Shown here piece by piece: positions 1-11,500 of a stretch of 64,000 nt of DNA. Location: NCBI GenBank assembly GCA_021396245.1, contig WNYE01000009.1, positions 372,001 to 436,000 on the forward strand. Direction: 5' to 3'. Source of the DNA: Sporothrix humicola. Lineage: Eukaryota > Ascomycota > Sordariomycetes > Ophiostomatales > Ophiostomataceae. The position numbers were made by a program, and so were the translations under genes. The notes beneath the pieces are model-generated. The model was not told the DNA's origin and ran no database searches. It was given only the letters and a program-made list of their open reading frames with translations. Within the stretch, counting starts at the first letter, position 1. Each line of letters opens with the position of its first letter.

Positions 1-77
1 GATGGGACGGGTTATGGCCGTCATATAGTTGCGAGTTGCGTAATGTTTGTTGACATTTGTATATACCAAGAAATAAA

Positions 78-1991
78 TCAAATAACCATATCCAAGGTAG
101 ACCCCGAAGTTGCGACACCACTGAGTAAGCTGGCCGAACCCTCGCCCATGGCTATTGTTTCATAGCCTTCTAAAGCCAAAAGGCTGTCTGGTGAACCTGC
201 CCCCCTGCCCCTGCCATCAGCACCGGTCACTCGGTCCATGTATCGGCCCCACCAGCCGTCCCATACGCCCGGGCCCGTCGTTTCTAGCCAAAAGTCGTTG
301 CCGCCACCGTGTACAGATACGGTCATCTCGCTTATAAAGGCACTAGCCGCAGGATCGTACTCGAGGTTTCCCAGCGTGACGGAGGCTGTCACTTTGGCCC
401 TACTGCCGTTGTCGTCGTCCGTGAAAGCTGCATGCAAGGTGTGCTTACCTGTTCGCTTGACAGTCTGCTCCCAGTCTCCGAACAAAAACTCGTCGGCAAT
501 GTCTCGCATATCGTCATCCTCCATGCCAGCCACGATGCCGAATTTTGTGTCGGGTCCCCACAGTGATATGCACACAGCAAACCGCCGCTTGTCGTTGTTT
601 CGGAAGAGAAAGACGGCCGAGCCCATACTGTCATCCAGCCGGACAGTAATGATTGGTGGCAAGCCGAGCGGCTGCCGAGTCGACGAAAAGTGGGCGGTAA
701 CAACATCACCACCAAGGACGGCAGGACTTGGTGTTGTGGTGCAGTCACTGGCACTGGCACTGCCGCTACCACTTCCACCGACACTCCTGCTGCAATCTGT
801 CTTCAGCCGAAAAGTCGTCCATCGGTGCATGTGGAAGAGACCCAACTTGACCCCGCGTATGTAGACGTCTGTCGTTACGAGACGCTTTAGTCGGCCCTCT
901 TGGGAGTCTGGGAGCACCACTGGGTATCCGACAAGCTGGTCGTTGTATATGCGCACAAAGTCGTTTTGGCCCTCAAAACGACGGTACAAAAACACCGCCA
1001 AACTACGTCTGTTGAGCGGTACGCTGCCTGCTGGAAAGCAGTTGAGGACGGCCACATAGACGTTTCGAATGGGTGTCTCAGCAAGAGGAAGTTCGATACG
1101 CAGGCCGCGATTGGTCAAGGAAAATACCGGATTCTGGAGGTTTCCCAAGATTCTTGACGAGTCTTCGGCAGGCAAAAAATCGGCTGGTGAGTGGGCGAGC
1201 ATTCCGCTGGGCTGGCCATCGCCTGTCCACGAAAAGATGGTCTGGTCGTTTGTCTCCTTGATGATTTCGAGTTGCAGTCTTTGGAAAGCCTTTTCGCCTT
1301 CTCCATAAATCAGCGGCATGTTGACACCAAACAAGCCCATGAGACTGTACGCCAGGTCCTCGGTTTTCGTAGTCTGCCGTCGGCCTGCCCATGACATTTT
1401 GACGGCCACGTTCGCCCAGTCGTAGGTGCCTCTTTTCAGCGCATCCTCGTCGATTCCGGTGATTTCGCGAATGGTTCGACTCAGATTGGCCTTCGTGTCG
1501 AGGCGCGTCCAGTCTTGACTGTAAAACACCACAGAGCTTGGAGCAAGCAACTCTTGCAGGGTCCAGCCCCGCGTGAACCACAAACTCTTTCGAAATGCCG
1601 ACTCGGCTGCCGCGCAGTTGTCGCTTGCCGGAACATCTGCCAGGTAGGCGTAGCAGACGTCGCTTTCCCGGTACCAGCGAAACATGGAGTTGATCGCTTC
1701 CGAGAGTTCGGAGCTGTCCGTCTTGTCGATGCAGCAGGTATCAACCCAGGCATACTCATAGCCGTCTGCCGCAGCTTGCCGGCAGCAATTGATGATTTTG
1801 CCGAGACCGTCGCCGGCACTGCTTCCCGCTATTATCTTGCCATTGTGCACATATTCTTGAAAAGCCCGGAATGAGATCTCGTCGTCGCCCCAGGTGTGGG
1901 AGAGAATGGCGTATTTGGGGACATACGGCGTTTTGCGCGAGGGAAATTCGTGAAACGTAAAGTCCCGCGCGTGAAGCAGTCTGATTGGCAT
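78..1991 (-). CDS. HET-domain protein (heterokaryon incompatibility family)
   Basis: This single-exon gene encodes 637 residues. The N-terminal ~250 residues carry the HET signature blocks: YAILSHTWGDDEISF near residue 28, YEYAWVDTCCIDK near 78, a WYRESDVCYAYLADV block, and WFTRGWTLQELLAP. They are followed by the SLMGLFGVNMPLIYGEGEKA stretch typical of HET-D/E-type N-termini. HET domains trigger cell death when genetically different hyphae fuse. The remaining ~380 residues match no domain I know: no NACHT P-loop and no WD40 repeats, so this is a HET domain with a unique tail rather than a full HET-E-like receptor. The start is the first ATG of the open frame and directly precedes the usual MPIRLL-type HET N-terminus. 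The frame is intact. It could be a signalling effector or a stand-alone incompatibility gene; a partner cannot be named from this window. Confidence 0.9.
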   Translation of the reverse strand: MPIRLLHARDFTFHEFPSRKTPYVPKYAILSHTWGDDEISFRAFQEYVHNGKIIAGSSAGDGLGKIINCCRQAAADGYEYAWVDTCCIDKTDSSELSEAINSMFRWYRESDVCYAYLADVPASDNCAAAESAFRKSLWFTRGWTLQELLAPSSVVFYSQDWTRLDTKANLSRTIREITGIDEDALKRGTYDWANVAVKMSWAGRRQTTKTEDLAYSLMGLFGVNMPLIYGEGEKAFQRLQLEIIKETNDQTIFSWTGDGQPSGMLAHSPADFLPAEDSSRILGNLQNPVFSLTNRGLRIELPLAETPIRNVYVAVLNCFPAGSVPLNRRSLAVFLYRRFEGQNDFVRIYNDQLVGYPVVLPDSQEGRLKRLVTTDVYIRGVKLGLFHMHRWTTFRLKTDCSRSVGGSGSGSASASDCTTTPSPAVLGGDVVTAHFSSTRQPLGLPPIITVRLDDSMGSAVFLFRNNDKRRFAVCISLWGPDTKFGIVAGMEDDDMRDIADEFLFGDWEQTVKRTGKHTLHAAFTDDDNGSRAKVTASVTLGNLEYDPAASAFISEMTVSVHGGGNDFWLETTGPGVWDGWWGRYMDRVTGADGRGRGAGSPDSLLALEGYETIAMGEGSASLLSGVATSGSTLDMVI

Positions 1992-3931
1992 TGTGACGAT
2001 TGTGCTTATTGAGGCGGCCGATTGTGTTCGTGTCGTGACATTGTCTGAAGCAGCCGATTTAATTAAAGTGATGGCGAGCCTGGCGATTTTGGCCTTAACT
2101 TTGGATTCGATACTCCGTGCTCACAGCCGCATTCACTATCACCCTGGTTGTGCACTTGCATGATGGGCTGTGTAGTGGGCGTTTCGATACATGCAGAGGC
2201 AGCCTGATCTAGGATCGATATGGGATCTAGGCGACGCTCGACCTGGGGTTAGTAGCAAAATATGAACACGATACATGGCTGCACATCGTTTTCGATGTTT
2301 TATGTATACGCAGGCTGCATATTGGGCGATCGTGAATCGAAGCATTCTCCTCAGCAGCCTGCATTCTCACCAAGACCGTGGCCCAATGCCAAAGATCTCG
2401 ACCTCGATTGCGTCCTCTCAAACTTCATCCTCGCGATGGATGTACTGCTATCCATCGTCTTTCCTTTCGATCGCCGGTTGATTTGACGCTTGACAAAAGG
2501 TAGGCTCGATCGAAGAGGGGATTGTAAGAGCGCGCGAGAGTATGAGATCGTGGAAGGCAGGTTGCGTGTTCGTAAATTTGATGTAAATACGCACAAATGT
2601 GAGATTTGAGAAAGAAAACAAACCCAGATAGATAAAAAGATGACGAAAGGTCGCACCTGCCCTTCCATATAGATTCTACGGTTATTCTACGGTGGCTATC
2701 CGCATATTGTCATGTGCTCGTTGTGACAAAGCAGGTACGGAAAGAGCGATGCAAAAGTCAACACTGTTCCCTGAGTACGTGCCCAAAGGCCTGGAAGCCG
2801 CCGATTTGGCAGGTGCAATGCACGTTGAAGTCGGAGACTTGAACAGTGGCAGGTGACAGAGTGCCCCCACTTCATTTTTGGCGGTGCTCGCCGTCGCCGC
2901 ACTGTGATAACCGGCCACTGTCAGCGACCATCGTGCCACTTGGGCCCGTGGGTGGAGCCACTGGCACTCTGCAGCGCCTCACCATCGTGCCACAAAACGG
3001 CAAAACGTGTGAGCAGAAGGCAAAATGGGCGAGACACAGATGAAAGCCGGGCAGATCCCGCACTGGGGCCCCTCCAGCCCTATCACTTACAGCCTACAGA
3101 GCAGTTCCCAGCAATTCCCTAGGCCGTCATCAACTGCCCTACCAATCCCGCAAACGCCTTTTTTGGTCATTCTTTTCAGCGGTTTGTTCTCGCCAGCGCT
3201 CGTTGGCTGGATCGTTCTTCGTTCACTTACACGAAAAGTTTATTATTATTCTCCGCACGTGGAATGGGGGCACTGTGCCATTCCCCCTACTTTTCCCTAT
3301 GCATCTCCCGTTTATGGTCCAGAATGGCATGATGGAGGGTCAATGGAGACCCCGATGCGTATGGCTGTTTCTCGCGTTTTCTTCTGCTTTTTTCGTCCGG
3401 CTTCCTTCTGGCCTTGATTTCTGCTGGAATTCGGGATTACTGAACTGGGCCAACTGGCAACAGGATCCTCGCATACGCCGTAGACGAACAAATGTCGGGA
3501 CCGGGCAAAGCGTTGACGGGCTGAACAAACAACGGAAATGGCCCATCAAGGGCCTCGCCCGTCTAAAATTGACACTTTGATAGTGCCCTGTCTTGGGCAA
3601 TTGGTCTGCTTGTTCGTCATGATGGCGTGCAGTCAGCAGAAGAGCTAGACTTGGCTGGCCCCTTTTTATCCCTATTTTGATATATCCCATATCTCTTGTC
3701 ACTCTGTCACAATTGTGCTTGCCCTCCCATATAAAGACACCTGTACCATCCCCCTCCATTGCTTCCCCTGATCTTTTCTGTTCCTTTTGATCATCATCAA
3801 TCTTCTCGATCAGATCGTTTCGCCATCCATCCTTCCATCAACATTATACCAAATCAACACTTCGGTGTCAACTTAATCTAATATCAACATCCATCTCGTC
3901 GACTCACGTCTTCACAACCACATCATTCACC
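1992..3931. other. Intergenic region between divergent HET and small mitochondrial-protein genes
   Basis: No convincing coding region is seen. It must hold the promoters of both divergent genes. A 7-bp inverted repeat (GGAATGG 3261-3267 and CCATTCC 3278-3284) surrounds a GCACTGTGC core. Short GTGCCA/TGGCAC words recur between 2840 and 3000. The last 150 bases are pyrimidine-rich, as expected of a fungal leader. Confidence 0.6.
3730..3735 (+). promoter_or_regulatory. TATA box of the small mitochondrial-protein gene
   Basis: TATAAA sits about 200 bases before the ATG at 3932, followed by a C/T-rich leader. A clear TATA box suggests a well-expressed or regulated gene. The transcription start is inferred to lie near 3760-3780. 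Confidence 0.55.
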
Positions 3932-4267
3932 ATGTCTCCCATCATCGCCCGTGCTGCCATGCGCAACGCCGCTTTTGCCGGCCGCCGCCAGTTCTCTGTT
4001 ATGCGCTCTCTGCGCAGCTTCGCCCGGTCTTTTGAGCCCCATGTCTTCCAGCGTCTGCCCACCACCACTGAAGCTCAGGCTCCCGACTACGGTCGTCTCA
4101 TCAAGCGGAGCGGCAAGACCATTGCTCTGTATGTTCTCGTCCCTTCAATTCATCAAAATAACACAATAACTTCATTTGCTAACAAATATAGCTACGTCCC
4201 TGTCGCTTTTGCCATTCTGGGCTGGCCGATGATCGCCGAGAAGAGCCTCGACGGCCACATTATCTAG
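3932..4267 (+). CDS. Small putative mitochondrial membrane protein
   Basis: Two exons (3932-4128, 4192-4267) encode 90 residues. The 63-nt intron has a GTATGT donor and an AATATAG acceptor. It is a multiple of three without a stop, so the unspliced frame stays open; I prefer the spliced form because the splice sites are good and the intron translates into an unlikely Asn/Ser-rich insert. The N-terminal ~35 residues are rich in Arg, Ser and Ala with no acidic residue (AAMRNAAFAGRRQFSVMRSL), typical of a mitochondrial presequence. A single hydrophobic segment (LYVPVAFAILGWPMI) lies near residues 65-80, followed by a short tail ending in GHII. Size and layout fit a small accessory subunit of an inner-membrane complex, but I do not recognise the family. 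Its own TATA box and compact structure suggest solid expression. Confidence 0.75.
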   Translation: MSPIIARAAMRNAAFAGRRQFSVMRSLRSFARSFEPHVFQRLPTTTEAQAPDYGRLIKRSGKTIALYVLVPSIHQNNTITSFANKYSYVPVAFAILGWPMIAEKSLDGHII

Positions 4268-5806
4268 ACAATCGTCATCTTATGTTCTCGACTTCTTTCA
4301 CCGACCCTATAAATCACTCGATTGGCCATTTTGGCCTCTACATTTTGGCGTTTTGCATTTGATTATCAATACTGTACATACATTTGGAAGGCTGGCGTTT
4401 TGATTATCTTTTTATTCGTTTTGTTTTACGCCAAGGAGAGCAATTGCCTTCCCCTTGAGCGAGATGCCCGCTTCACAGCAGCATTTTGTCTAGATTTATC
4501 GTTTCATTTGTCGAAATACAAATATTAAAACACAAACAAATTCGTGCATTCAAAAGCCTCGTGAACATAATTTAAGCTCTGCATTTTGATTGCCACAAAC
4601 CAAACTGTCGGACTCGACACGATCCCAGCTACCAGGAACTGGAAGAGAAAACAGGCCACAAAATTTCTGTGATCTTTCGATTCTGTCCCACAAGAATAGC
4701 CTCTGCGGAACTCAGTTATAGGTGCCATTTTTGAGCTCAGGTTTATTTTTCGCGAGAATATTAGCAAATTTTCAAGTATATTGTCTACCAAAACCACGCC
4801 TTTGCCAAAAACTTCAAGCCCGTGATAGGGAACTCAAAAGACTGGAGATGTCAATTCGATGCCCAGTATCGCCCCTCACTTTTCCCTGTATTTTGTCTCT
4901 CCAATAGTGGCAAGGGATGGTGATGTCGTTATCTCTCCTCTCTCTTTCAAATAATTTGGGTTATTTCTCAGCATAAATTATGCCAAGTAGATTAAATGCA
5001 ATCACGCTCCCTGCATATCAAAGAAAGCCGTCCTTGCACCGGCGTTGGTTGCTGATATCACCTCCGGCCCGGTGTAAGTCAAAGCGGACTAACAAGAGGC
5101 CCTAGAAGGCTAGAAGGCTTTTGTTCGGGTTGGACTCGACGCCACACCCGGTTCAGCCACACTTGCAGAGTTGAGCTTCTGGCAGTTGCGAGTCGACATG
5201 GCCCGTGCGCCTTCCTCGACTGAGCATAATGCGTTAGTCCCAATACAGACTAGCCCAAGGCACGCCCCTTGGTGTGCTTTCCTGGCGCGTTCGTGTCTCC
5301 ATGTAATTTTGGGAGGGCCAGGGGACAGAACACAGGAGCTCCTTTTGAGGGAGAGACAGCGAAGAGAGGCACGATTCAGACGACATCCGAACGACGACAC
5401 CCCATAGACGACGACCAACTGCCGACAACGGCAATACAGCGATCCTTTGACACAGCGATAGCGAGCGAAATCCTTTTGTGTTTGCTCTCACCCCTGAATC
5501 ATACGACAACGTGTTTACTTCTGCATTCACTCGACGATACCTCTTGACGGAACACCGCCTTTTCCGGAGACAGCAAGACGATGCCCCGTAGCCGTCACGG
5601 CTGACAGGCACTGCGATTGACCACTTCTTTCGGTCACTATCCGAACTTGACGTCGAGCTAGACCGGCCTTTCCCGAGTACACGAGGAGCAGACGCGCCGG
5701 ACTAGCATCTTCCTCGATCCGAGCAAACGGCTCCCGACCTCAACCCCCCTTTTCGCCTTTTCGCCTTTCTTCTTTCCCACCTCTTACACACATCACAACC
5801 GCAACC
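4268..5806. other. Intergenic region upstream of ARP1
   Basis: No gene is recognised. The first part is AT-rich 3' untranslated DNA. CACCGG/CCGGTG arms (about 5037-5073) could pair across ~30 bases. The last ~100 bases before 5807 are C/T-rich (repeated TTTCGCC words), as in a fungal promoter and leader. Confidence 0.5.
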
Positions 5807-7013
5807 ATGGCGGAAAGCCTCCACAACATCCCCATGGTCATTGACAATGGCTCAGGGACCATCCGTGCAGGCTTCGCCGGCGAGGACCTGCCCAAGTGCT
5901 ACTTCCCCTCGTTTGTCGGCCGGCCCAAGCACCTGCGTGTGCTCGCGGGCGCTCTCGAGGGCGACTGGTTCGTGGGGCCACGCGCCGCCACGGATCTGCG
6001 CGGCCTGCTCAAGATCAACTACCCGCTGGAGCACGGCATTGTCACAGACTGGGACGACATGGAGAAGATCTGGGCGTATATCTACGATGAGGGCCTCAAA
6101 GTGCTGAGTGAAGAACACCCGGTCCTGCTGACAGAACCGCCACTCAACCCGCGCAGCAACCGCGACACGGCCGCCCAGATCCTGTTTGAGACGTTCAACG
6201 TGCCCGCGCTCTACACGTCGATCCAGGCCGTGCTGTCGCTGTACGCGAGCGGACGGACGACGGGTATTGTGCTGGACGCGGGCGACGGCGTGAGCCATGC
6301 CGTCCCCGTGTACGAGGGTTTCGCCATTACAAACTCGATCCAGCGGATTGATGTCGCGGGCCGCGACGTCACCGAGTACCTGCAGACGCTGCTGCGGAAA
6401 ACGGGCTACGTCTTCCACACGAGCGCCGAAAAGGAGGTGGTGCGGCACATCAAGGAGGCCACGAGCTACATTGCCGTGGACCCCAAGAAAGAAGAAAAAG
6501 ACTACATGACGGCCAAGACGGACCCCAAGAAGACGGCCGAGTTTGTGCTGCCAGACGGCAACAAGCTCAAGGTGGGCGCCGAGCGGTTCCGGGCACCCGA
6601 GATCCTGTTTGACCCAGAAATCATCGGTCTCGAGTACCCCGGTGTGCACCAGATGGTGGTGGACGCGATTGTGCGGACAGACCTGGACCTGCGCAAGTCG
6701 CTGTACGCTAACATTGTGCTGTCGGGCGGCACGACGCTGACCAAGGGCTTTGGTGACCGGCTACTCCACGAGATCCGCAAGATTGCGGTCAAGGACATGC
6801 GGATCAAGATTTTTGCACCGCCAGAGCGCAAGTACACGACATGGATCGGTGGCAGTATTCTGGCTGGTCTGAGTACATTCAGAAAGGTAAGACGATCGCG
6901 GGATATAAATGGGTATTCTTCTGGCATACATTTACTAACGGCAACATCAGATGTGGGTGAGCATCGACGACTGGCACGAGAACCCCGACATCATCCACAC
7001 AAAATTCACGTGA
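5807..7013 (+). CDS. ARP1: Actin-related protein 1 (centractin), dynactin filament subunit
   Basis: Two exons (5807-6886, 6951-7013) encode 380 residues, the length I recall for Neurospora RO-4. ARP1 forms the short actin-like filament of dynactin, which links cytoplasmic dynein to cargo and is needed for nuclear migration in hyphae. Visible actin-fold signatures are the phosphate loop VIDNGSGTIRAGFAGE near residue 11, LTEPPLNPRSNRD near 105, the second phosphate loop IVLDAGDGVSH near 154, and WIGGSILAGLSTF near the C-terminus. The actin-typical MWVSIDDW end is found only after removing the 64-nt intron (GTAAGA donor, ACTAACG branch, CATCAG acceptor); read through, the frame runs on to 7291 as nonsense. 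Codon use is strongly C/G-ending. It could be confused with actin, but the sequence, including an Asp/Lys-rich insert (VDPKKEEKDYM), is ARP1-like. Confidence 0.96.
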
Positions 7014-7952
7014 TGAAAAGGCGAGCCTTTGGAGGATGGAGAGAGACGAGAGGAGTGAGAGGGAGACAATATGGGACGAGTAGGGCAAGGAGTAGCCTGG
7101 CTACATCTCCCACCATTTCACACAGATACCAACATACGCAGACATACGCAAACACTTCAAACACACCACATATTCCGCAAACATATAAAATTCAATATGT
7201 ACACTACACTAGGAGAGGATGGTGGAATTACCAGGGAAAGGGAAAGGAAAGAAGAGAACGAAATCATCAGCCGAGCGAGGTGAGAGGGTAGAGAAGGGGA
7301 CAGGTGAACGGCAGAAAGAGGAAGGGCGAACTGAAATGATACCCTTTTTCGTTTTACACAAACAGGGAGGCACCCAAATTCAAGATTTTATTTGTTCGGA
7401 TATGGTCACGGATCATGGAGTAAGAGAAGTGTTTTGATATTACAAAAGAGAATTGTCTTTTGTTGTGTTTTGAATTGAGTAAAAAGTAAGCTGGGTATCT
7501 TTGCTTTCTTGGCTTCCACCCGACAACTTTTGAAAATAGCTATGAAATGCGATATTAAACAGAACAAGATTGAAGAACGCCGGTCCGCTCAGTTGTGGTA
7601 TAATCCGGGAAATAAACAAAAAAGAAAAATGTGACAAGATATAGAAAACTCCAGGATGCTATCCTCCATAATGTGTTGTGAAAATCAAACAAATAAAACT
7701 TTTCCGTTCCGGTTTTTTGGTGTGTCGTAATATGAGAGTAAAAATACGTGGTGATAATCAAAAGGCTGGTAAAAAGCAGATGCAAGAAATGTCGCAGCAC
7801 GCTTTTTTGCTGGTTGCTTTTGATGGTCGTCATAATAAAGTAATAATGGGTCGTAGAAGGTGGTCGTTATACAAGAAGGCAAGGCGAAAGAAGGCAGAGA
7901 GAGAAAGAGAACAAACTACCAGAGCAGTTCTCCAGATAGTTGTGTTTCTCTT
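7014..7952. other. Convergent 3' region of ARP1 and the Par32-like gene
   Basis: No gene is seen. The two neighbouring genes end toward each other here, so the stretch should contain both 3' untranslated regions. It is A-rich with several AATAAA-like words (around 7610 and 7690). Confidence 0.5.
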
Positions 7953-8537
7953 TTAACGGTGCATGCGGCCCCAGAAGCCGCTGCGGCGGCCTTCTTCGCT
8001 GCTGGTGGTGCTGGCGCCCGAGACGGAGCTGGCGTCGCTGTTCTTGCGGATGTTGCTGCCAGACGAGGTCATAGAGTGGCCGTGGCCGTAGCCGTGGACG
8101 CCCATCTTGATGCTGTGGGCAATGCGGTCGGCCGTCGACAGGAGCGGGCCAGACGAGGTGGAGCCCGAGGACTTCTTGTGCGACGAGGAAGACGAGGACG
8201 ACTTGTAAAAGTTGCCGGCGCCGCCGCGGCCAACGTAGCCGACAGATGCGGTCTTGGCTGCTGCGGAAGCGAAAGCGTACTCGTCGTCGAGAGACGCGGC
8301 CGGGCGCTCAGAGGCCGGGTAGGCGTTGCCTGCGCCGCCACGGCCAGCGTAGAAGCGGGTAGAGGAAGAGTGCGTGGCGGACGAGCCGGACGAGACCTTG
8401 GTCAGGGGCGTGGGGATGCCGGCAGCGGGCGTGACGGTGGTGGGAGCGCGGAAAGTGTTACCCAGGCCGCCGCGGCCGGAGTGGGTGTAGGCGTTTGCAC
8501 GTACGGTGGGATGCGGTTCGGTGATTGTGAAAGGCAT
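7953..8537 (-). CDS. Par32-like GRGGxGN repeat protein (DUF3602 family)
   Basis: This single-exon gene encodes 194 residues. Three copies of the GRGG(A/L)GN motif lie at residues 21-27, 65-71 and 103-109, separated by Ser/Thr/Ala-rich, probably disordered linkers. This motif defines the fungal DUF3602/Par32 family. Yeast Par32 is phosphorylated after rapamycin treatment and acts on ammonium transporters downstream of TORC1; carrying that role over to this gene is inference. The C-terminus is Ser-rich, offers many phosphorylation sites, and ends in a short basic/aromatic segment (RRSGFWGRMHR). There is no signal peptide or membrane segment. The start is the first ATG of the frame, and the first motif follows 20 residues later, as in relatives. 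The family is clear; the cellular role here is open. Confidence 0.85.
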   Translation of the reverse strand: MPFTITEPHPTVRANAYTHSGRGGLGNTFRAPTTVTPAAGIPTPLTKVSSGSSATHSSSTRFYAGRGGAGNAYPASERPAASLDDEYAFASAAAKTASVGYVGRGGAGNFYKSSSSSSSHKKSSGSTSSGPLLSTADRIAHSIKMGVHGYGHGHSMTSSGSNIRKNSDASSVSGASTTSSEEGRRSGFWGRMHR

Positions 8538-11500
8538 TGTGATGTGTGTGGGATGTGATATTATGTGGTGTTTGGAATTATATGATGGTGGTGGTGATAT
8601 ATCGACGATGTAATGTTCGCGATGTAGATGTTGATATTGCGTTGATGTTGTTATTCAAGTCTTGATGTTTGTTGTATATTATGTATAATGTGTATGATGT
8701 TCAAGAAAGCAAGTGACAAAAAAAAAGAGAACGGCAACAAGAGATATTATATGAAAAGGTAACGATGTTTGAGGTCAAAGGTCTTTATTATTCACGAGGG
8801 GGAGCAGCAACAAGCAAAAAAGAGTCAGACGTCCACCTGAGAGGGGGCGTGTAAGTAACGAGGCACTGTGGCATTTGGTGTATTATTAGCTGAGAACCAG
8901 CCAGAATGGTGTGTTTGGGCAGTTCTGGTGGTCTGGGGGAATCAAAGAGAATGGCAAAATGCCCAGGGGGGCGTGGCTCTTTGTGCCGCTTACAGGCGAG
9001 AGAGCGAGCTTGGATGACAACATCGTGGGCAGGTCACACACAATTGCGCGAGGGAGAATGGGAAAGAAGGGGGAAGGGGCGTTGGCAAGGAAAAGTTTTG
9101 CTGCAATAGCAGGAAAGAAGTGTCTGTCATAGCAAACTATGGGGTAATGGTAAGGTAAGAGCGCCCCAGTAGGTAAAAATTTTCAAGGCCGCCTGCCTTG
9201 GCCCGCAGGTCACGGCCACAGCAACACGCCAAAAAGCGAGGAAAAAAGACTGCAAAGAGAGGGGGAAGGAACTTACACGCCCCCTGGAAATTGTGAGACG
9301 GAGGCTCTTTCCCAGCGGACAGCGAATGGGCCGAGAGGTGGCAACCGCGTGATGGGATTTTTTAGGCGCTCGGCAGGCGCTGGGCACTGCCTTCCCTCCC
9401 TGGGTTACAGGGCGTTTCCAAGGCACTTCCAGGGGGATGGTCGCCGTGCTGGCATGTTTTGCGTGATCACGTTGCACGTTGCGTAAAAAGCGTCTCTCTC
9501 AAAGTGACCATTAGCATACCGTTACGAAATGGCGGCCGGCTTAGTGCATCACGAGGCCCCGCCTCTGTGGTCGTGTCTGGCCGCTTTGGGCCGTTTTTGG
9601 ATTTCTCGTACCTAATTTTTAGTCATGGAATTTCGGTACGTACCTTCCCCTCTCTTTGATGTTCGTTGCTTCCCTCAAAGACTGTGTGACTCTCAAACAC
9701 TGTTTGATGCATCGTGGTTCCTTCCTTGTGTGTCGTGTCTGGCATTGGCCCTGGCATTGGTGTTTTTGGTGTGTGGTGGTCTCATCGAGCTCATCTCCTT
9801 CCTCCCTTTGCTTCTTGAAATTTTCTGGAAAGACTTAGGAACAGCTCTTTCCCGTTGCAACGAAATGTCAGGCGTCACCAGAATGCAGCTGGGTATTCCT
9901 GATTTGGCAACCAGCTTTCGAAGCTGTTGATGCTCCAAAGAAAGAAACCATGCAACATCCATTGGATTACACACGTCAAGGGGCAGAAGATGACGACGAC
10001 CGCAAGATGCTATGATGCCAGCAAGGTCTAAATTTGTGCCACTCTTTTGTTGAATCTGCTGAGCTCACCTGGCGCCTTACGTGTTTGTTGCCGAGACTTG
10101 CCATTCTTTTCTTTGCGCGGCTAATAAAAAATCATCGTGAACTTTGCATCGGTTGTTTTTAGAGTTTTCTCTTTTTTTACCCTTCCTCTGTCTCTTGAAC
10201 AGGGGCCGAGCCAGCCCAGCTTCCCCTCCTTTCTTCCTTCTCTCACTTCCCAAATAGAGAAGGCGATGGACGCACCACATGCCCTTTGGTTGCTTTCTGG
10301 TCCACTTTTTGTGAAAGCAAAAAGGACAAGTCGTCCAAATGACCCATTTTCAGGGAGAAGAAGAGGAGGTGAAGCAAAAGAAGGAGATGAAAATGATCAG
10401 GCGGTGGGAAGGAGGAGAAGAGGAGAACCCCAACTGAAATTGTGACGAGACTCGAGACAACAGAAAAACACAAAAGCCACACTCAAATTGTCTGGAATCA
10501 CTCGAATCAGAGGCGAGCACACAAAAATCACAAAAAAGTTCACGATGGTCACAATGGTCACGATGGAGGAATGTCCACAGCGACAGGTCAAGGGCTGTTC
10601 CAGCAGAAAAGCACGCCAACCCCGAATTGGCAGCGGAGTCCAGTCCAGACCTGAGCGGCCAAGCAAGAAGGAATGAGAAAAAGATGGAGAGGGGGGGTGT
10701 GTGTCTTGGAATAGGCCAAGAGACGCTGCAAAGTCGATCTGTCGTCGATTTCCCCATAATCACAGCGCAGACTTTGTGCTCAGAGAGGAAAAGTTTCTTT
10801 TCTTCCCTTCCCACTGAGTATTTTCCCGTCGAGCTAGGGGGCTCTAGGTGACGGGAGAGAGACCGGCTTGGAGCGGTGTGTTGGATTTTTTCGACTGAAG
10901 CAAAATCTTGGTGATGACAGGGGCGACAAAGAATTAACGGTGTTGAAAATTAGTCACCCGCTTGCTGCGCCTACAAAAAAGTCACGTTCTGCTTGAAAAT
11001 TTGCGCCAAAAGGAAGGTACTGGCACGGAGAGGCAACAGGGCGCGAAATGACGAAAGAACAAAAGTACTGGACAAGGTAAGAACCGATGTCAGTGACAGA
11101 TCACGGGGTCGCGGAGGCCAGCGTCAACACTGACGGCAGCGGCCACCGCCGACTACCTGTCGATGCTTCCGTCTTTAAGATTTTCAGGGCAAGAGGCAAA
11201 GAAAGCTCAAGCCTCGGTGGTGATGCTTTCACACAAAAGGCAGTTGCGAATGACCTTTCAAAGTCTTTTTAGCGTTGAACCGCCAAGCCCATTGATCACA
11301 AATGTTCTTTTCACCCTTGTTTGGCAGGTAAGTGACTTCGGTGTCTCAACGACCTATTTTTGGTCTTTTTCTGGGGGAAGAAAGAAAAATATCCACCGCA
11401 CAAAATTTTCCTGTGTCGGTGGGCCGGCAGCTTGTGCCCGTCCGCCCTATTGTGTGTGAATCGTGGAGAGCGACACATAGTCAGTATCCATTACAACGTA

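Noticed and set aside
5852..6649. Long open frame antisense to ARP1 (265 codons)
   Set aside because: A shadow of the GC-rich ARP1 exon; composition follows the opposite strand and no family features appear.
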